Source of the DNA: Actinoplanes sp. NBC_00393
GTDB taxonomy: Bacteria > Actinomycetota > Actinomycetes > Mycobacteriales > Micromonosporaceae
Reading direction: 5' to 3'
NCBI RefSeq assembly: GCF_036053395.1
Contig: NZ_CP107942.1
Coordinates: 7,086,501-7,150,500 of the forward strand
DNA: 64,000 bases
Shown here: positions 62,885-64,000 of the stretch, piece after piece
Layout: each line of letters begins with the position of its first letter
How positions within the stretch are numbered: the first letter of the stretch is position 1
Translations under genes and position numbers: made by a program
Notes under the pieces: model-generated
Databases searched by the model: none
The model's input: only the letters and a program-made list of their open reading frames with translations
Told to the model about the DNA's origin: nothing

Positions 62885-64000
62885 ATGCCAACCCCGCCCC
62901 GGACCCCCGAGACCCGTAGGCGTGGCCCGAACGGCCGCTTTCTCCCCCGACCGGAGCCCGCAGAACCGGATCCGGTCGCGCCCGCCGCAGCCCCCGTCGC
63001 GGATCAGCCGGTGAATCTGATGGTGGAGTTGGAGGAGGAGAATCCGGCGGTGGACGAGCAGAACTACGAGCTGCCCGAGGGCCGGTTCCTGAACCGGGAG
63101 CTCTCCTGGCTCGACTTCAACGCGCGGGTGCTGGCGCTGGCCGAGGATCCGGGCACCCCGCTTCTGGAGCGAGCCAAGTTCCTGGCCATCTTCGCCAGCA
63201 ATCTGGACGAGTTCTACATGGTCCGGGTGGCGGGCCTGAAGCGGCGGCTCAGCGCCGGCCTGCCGGTCCGTGGTGGCGACCGGTCGCCGTTGCGTCACCA
63301 GCTCGAGATGATCACCGAGCGGACCGCTGACCTGGTCACCCGGCATGCCGCCTGCTTCGCCGACGAGGTCCGGCCGAAGCTCGCGGCGGAGAGCATCGAG
63401 CTGGTCAGCTGGAAGGAGCTGGACGCGCCGGAGCAGGGCCGGTTGCGGACGTATTTCCGCGAGCAGGTCTTCCCGGTGCTGACGCCGCTCGCGGTCGACC
63501 CGGCGCACCCGTTCCCGTACATCTCGAGCCGTTCGCTCAACCTCGCGGTGGCCCTGCGCTACCCCGACGGCGACAACCCGGAGCTGTTCGCCCGGGTGAA
63601 GGTGCCGAACAACGTACCCCGCTTCGTCACCGTGCAGAACGACAGCCGCGGCGTCCGCTTCCTCCCCGTCGAGGAGCTGATCGCGAACCATCTGGACCAG
63701 CTCTTCCCCGGGATGCAGATCCTGGAGTGGCACCTGTTCCGGGTGACCCGCAACGCCGAGCTGGAGGTCGACGAGGACCGCGACGAGGACCTGCTGCAGG
63801 CCCTGGAGCGGGAGCTGGCGCAGCGCCGGTTCGGCCCGCCGGTCCGGCTCGAGGTGGCCGCGTCGATCAGCGACCACGTGCTCGATCTGCTGGTCCGCGA
63901 GCTCGACATGGACAGCCACGACGTGCTGCGGGTGCCGGGCATCCTCGACCTGTCGTCGCTGTGGCAGGTGTTCGGCGACTGCGACCGCGACGATCTGAAG
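62885..64000 (+). CDS. ppk: Polyphosphate kinase (Ppk1), 5' part, cut by window edge
   Basis: Ppk1 polymerises the gamma-phosphate of ATP into polyphosphate. The 372 residues in view have a Pro-rich, probably disordered N-terminus (1-60), then [58 protein letters not shown] (N-terminal domain and tetramer contacts), and [19 protein letters not shown]. The catalytic His domain lies beyond the window. The frame has no stop before 64000. ATG start with a weak AGG site. Confidence 0.96.
   Translation, partial: MPTPPRTPETRRRGPNGRFLPRPEPAEPDPVAPAAAPVADQPVNLMVELEEENPAVDEQNYELPEGRFLNRELSWLDFNARVLALAEDPGTPLLERAKFLAIFASNLDEFYMVRVAGLKRRLSAGLPVRGGDRSPLRHQLEMITERTADLVTRHAACFADEVRPKLAAESIELVSWKELDAPEQGRLRTYFREQVFPVLTPLAVDPAHPFPYISSRSLNLAVALRYPDGDNPELFARVKVPNNVPRFVTVQNDSRGVRFLPVEELIANHLDQLFPGMQILEWHLFRVTRNAELEVDEDRDEDLLQALERELAQRRFGPPVRLEVAASISDHVLDLLVRELDMDSHDVLRVPGILDLSSLWQVFGDCDRDDLK

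Overview
This is a contiguous stretch of a high-GC actinobacterial chromosome. GC-rich third codon positions, frequent GTG starts, DUF3515, a SepIVA-like septation protein, an FbiD-type F420 gene and the amtB-glnB-glnD order all point to Actinomycetota. The overall mix, including Uma2, Stealth and unusual multidomain glycosyltransferases, suggests Micromonosporaceae, possibly Actinoplanes. The family and genus placement is inference. No tRNA, rRNA, CRISPR array or intact insertion sequence was recognised.

Layout. Positions 1-4.2 kb hold a beta-propeller fragment, an amidohydrolase, a Uma2 protein, ffh and a two-helix membrane protein. Positions 4.4-20.1 kb form a surface-glycan island: a Stealth phosphotransferase, a UDP-sugar dehydrogenase, three large modular glycosyltransferases sharing an L-D-F-x-x-H-F-P segment, a coiled-coil protein, a secreted CAP protein with a hairpin leader, a membrane-anchored methyltransferase and an acyltransferase-SGNH protein. 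Positions 20.2-24.5 kb carry the nitrogen operon amtB-glnB-glnD, with a candidate GlnR box upstream and a multi-hairpin region downstream.

Positions 24.5-35.4 kb contain a kinase-fold protein, ftsY, phoD, a DinB protein, a long palindromic element, a lipoprotein, a HAD hydrolase, smc and a small coiled-coil protein. Positions 35.9-39.5 kb are a translationally coupled three-gene set: a PelF-like glycosyltransferase, a polytopic membrane protein and a spherulin-4/GH135-like protein. This is the best candidate for an under-described system, a minimal Pel-like exopolysaccharide module. It is followed by 1.5 kb of tandem repeats.

Positions 41-53.2 kb are housekeeping: mutM, a GT-C mannosyltransferase, rnc, a divergent plsX, rpmF, yceD, sepIVA, coaD, rsmD, an LPVTG surface protein, DUF952, recG, fakA and rpmB. 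Positions 53.3-64 kb hold a frameshifted DUF559-type pseudogene, a repeat-rich gap, an acetyltransferase, thiL, an Lrp-type sensor, DUF3515, ddl, a pseudophosphatase-like protein, a zinc-ribbon protein, a cystathionine gamma-lyase-like enzyme, gpsA, a PlsC-like acyltransferase, fbiD, a small OB-like protein and the 5' part of ppk.

Many genes overlap by exactly four bases (ATGA or GTGA), so translational coupling is common. Four gaps (7.5-8.1, 28.9-29.9, 39.5-41.0 and 54.25-54.65 kb) are filled with repeats and palindromes. The 63-bp repeats near 7.9 kb and 40.2 kb belong to one family in opposite orientation.
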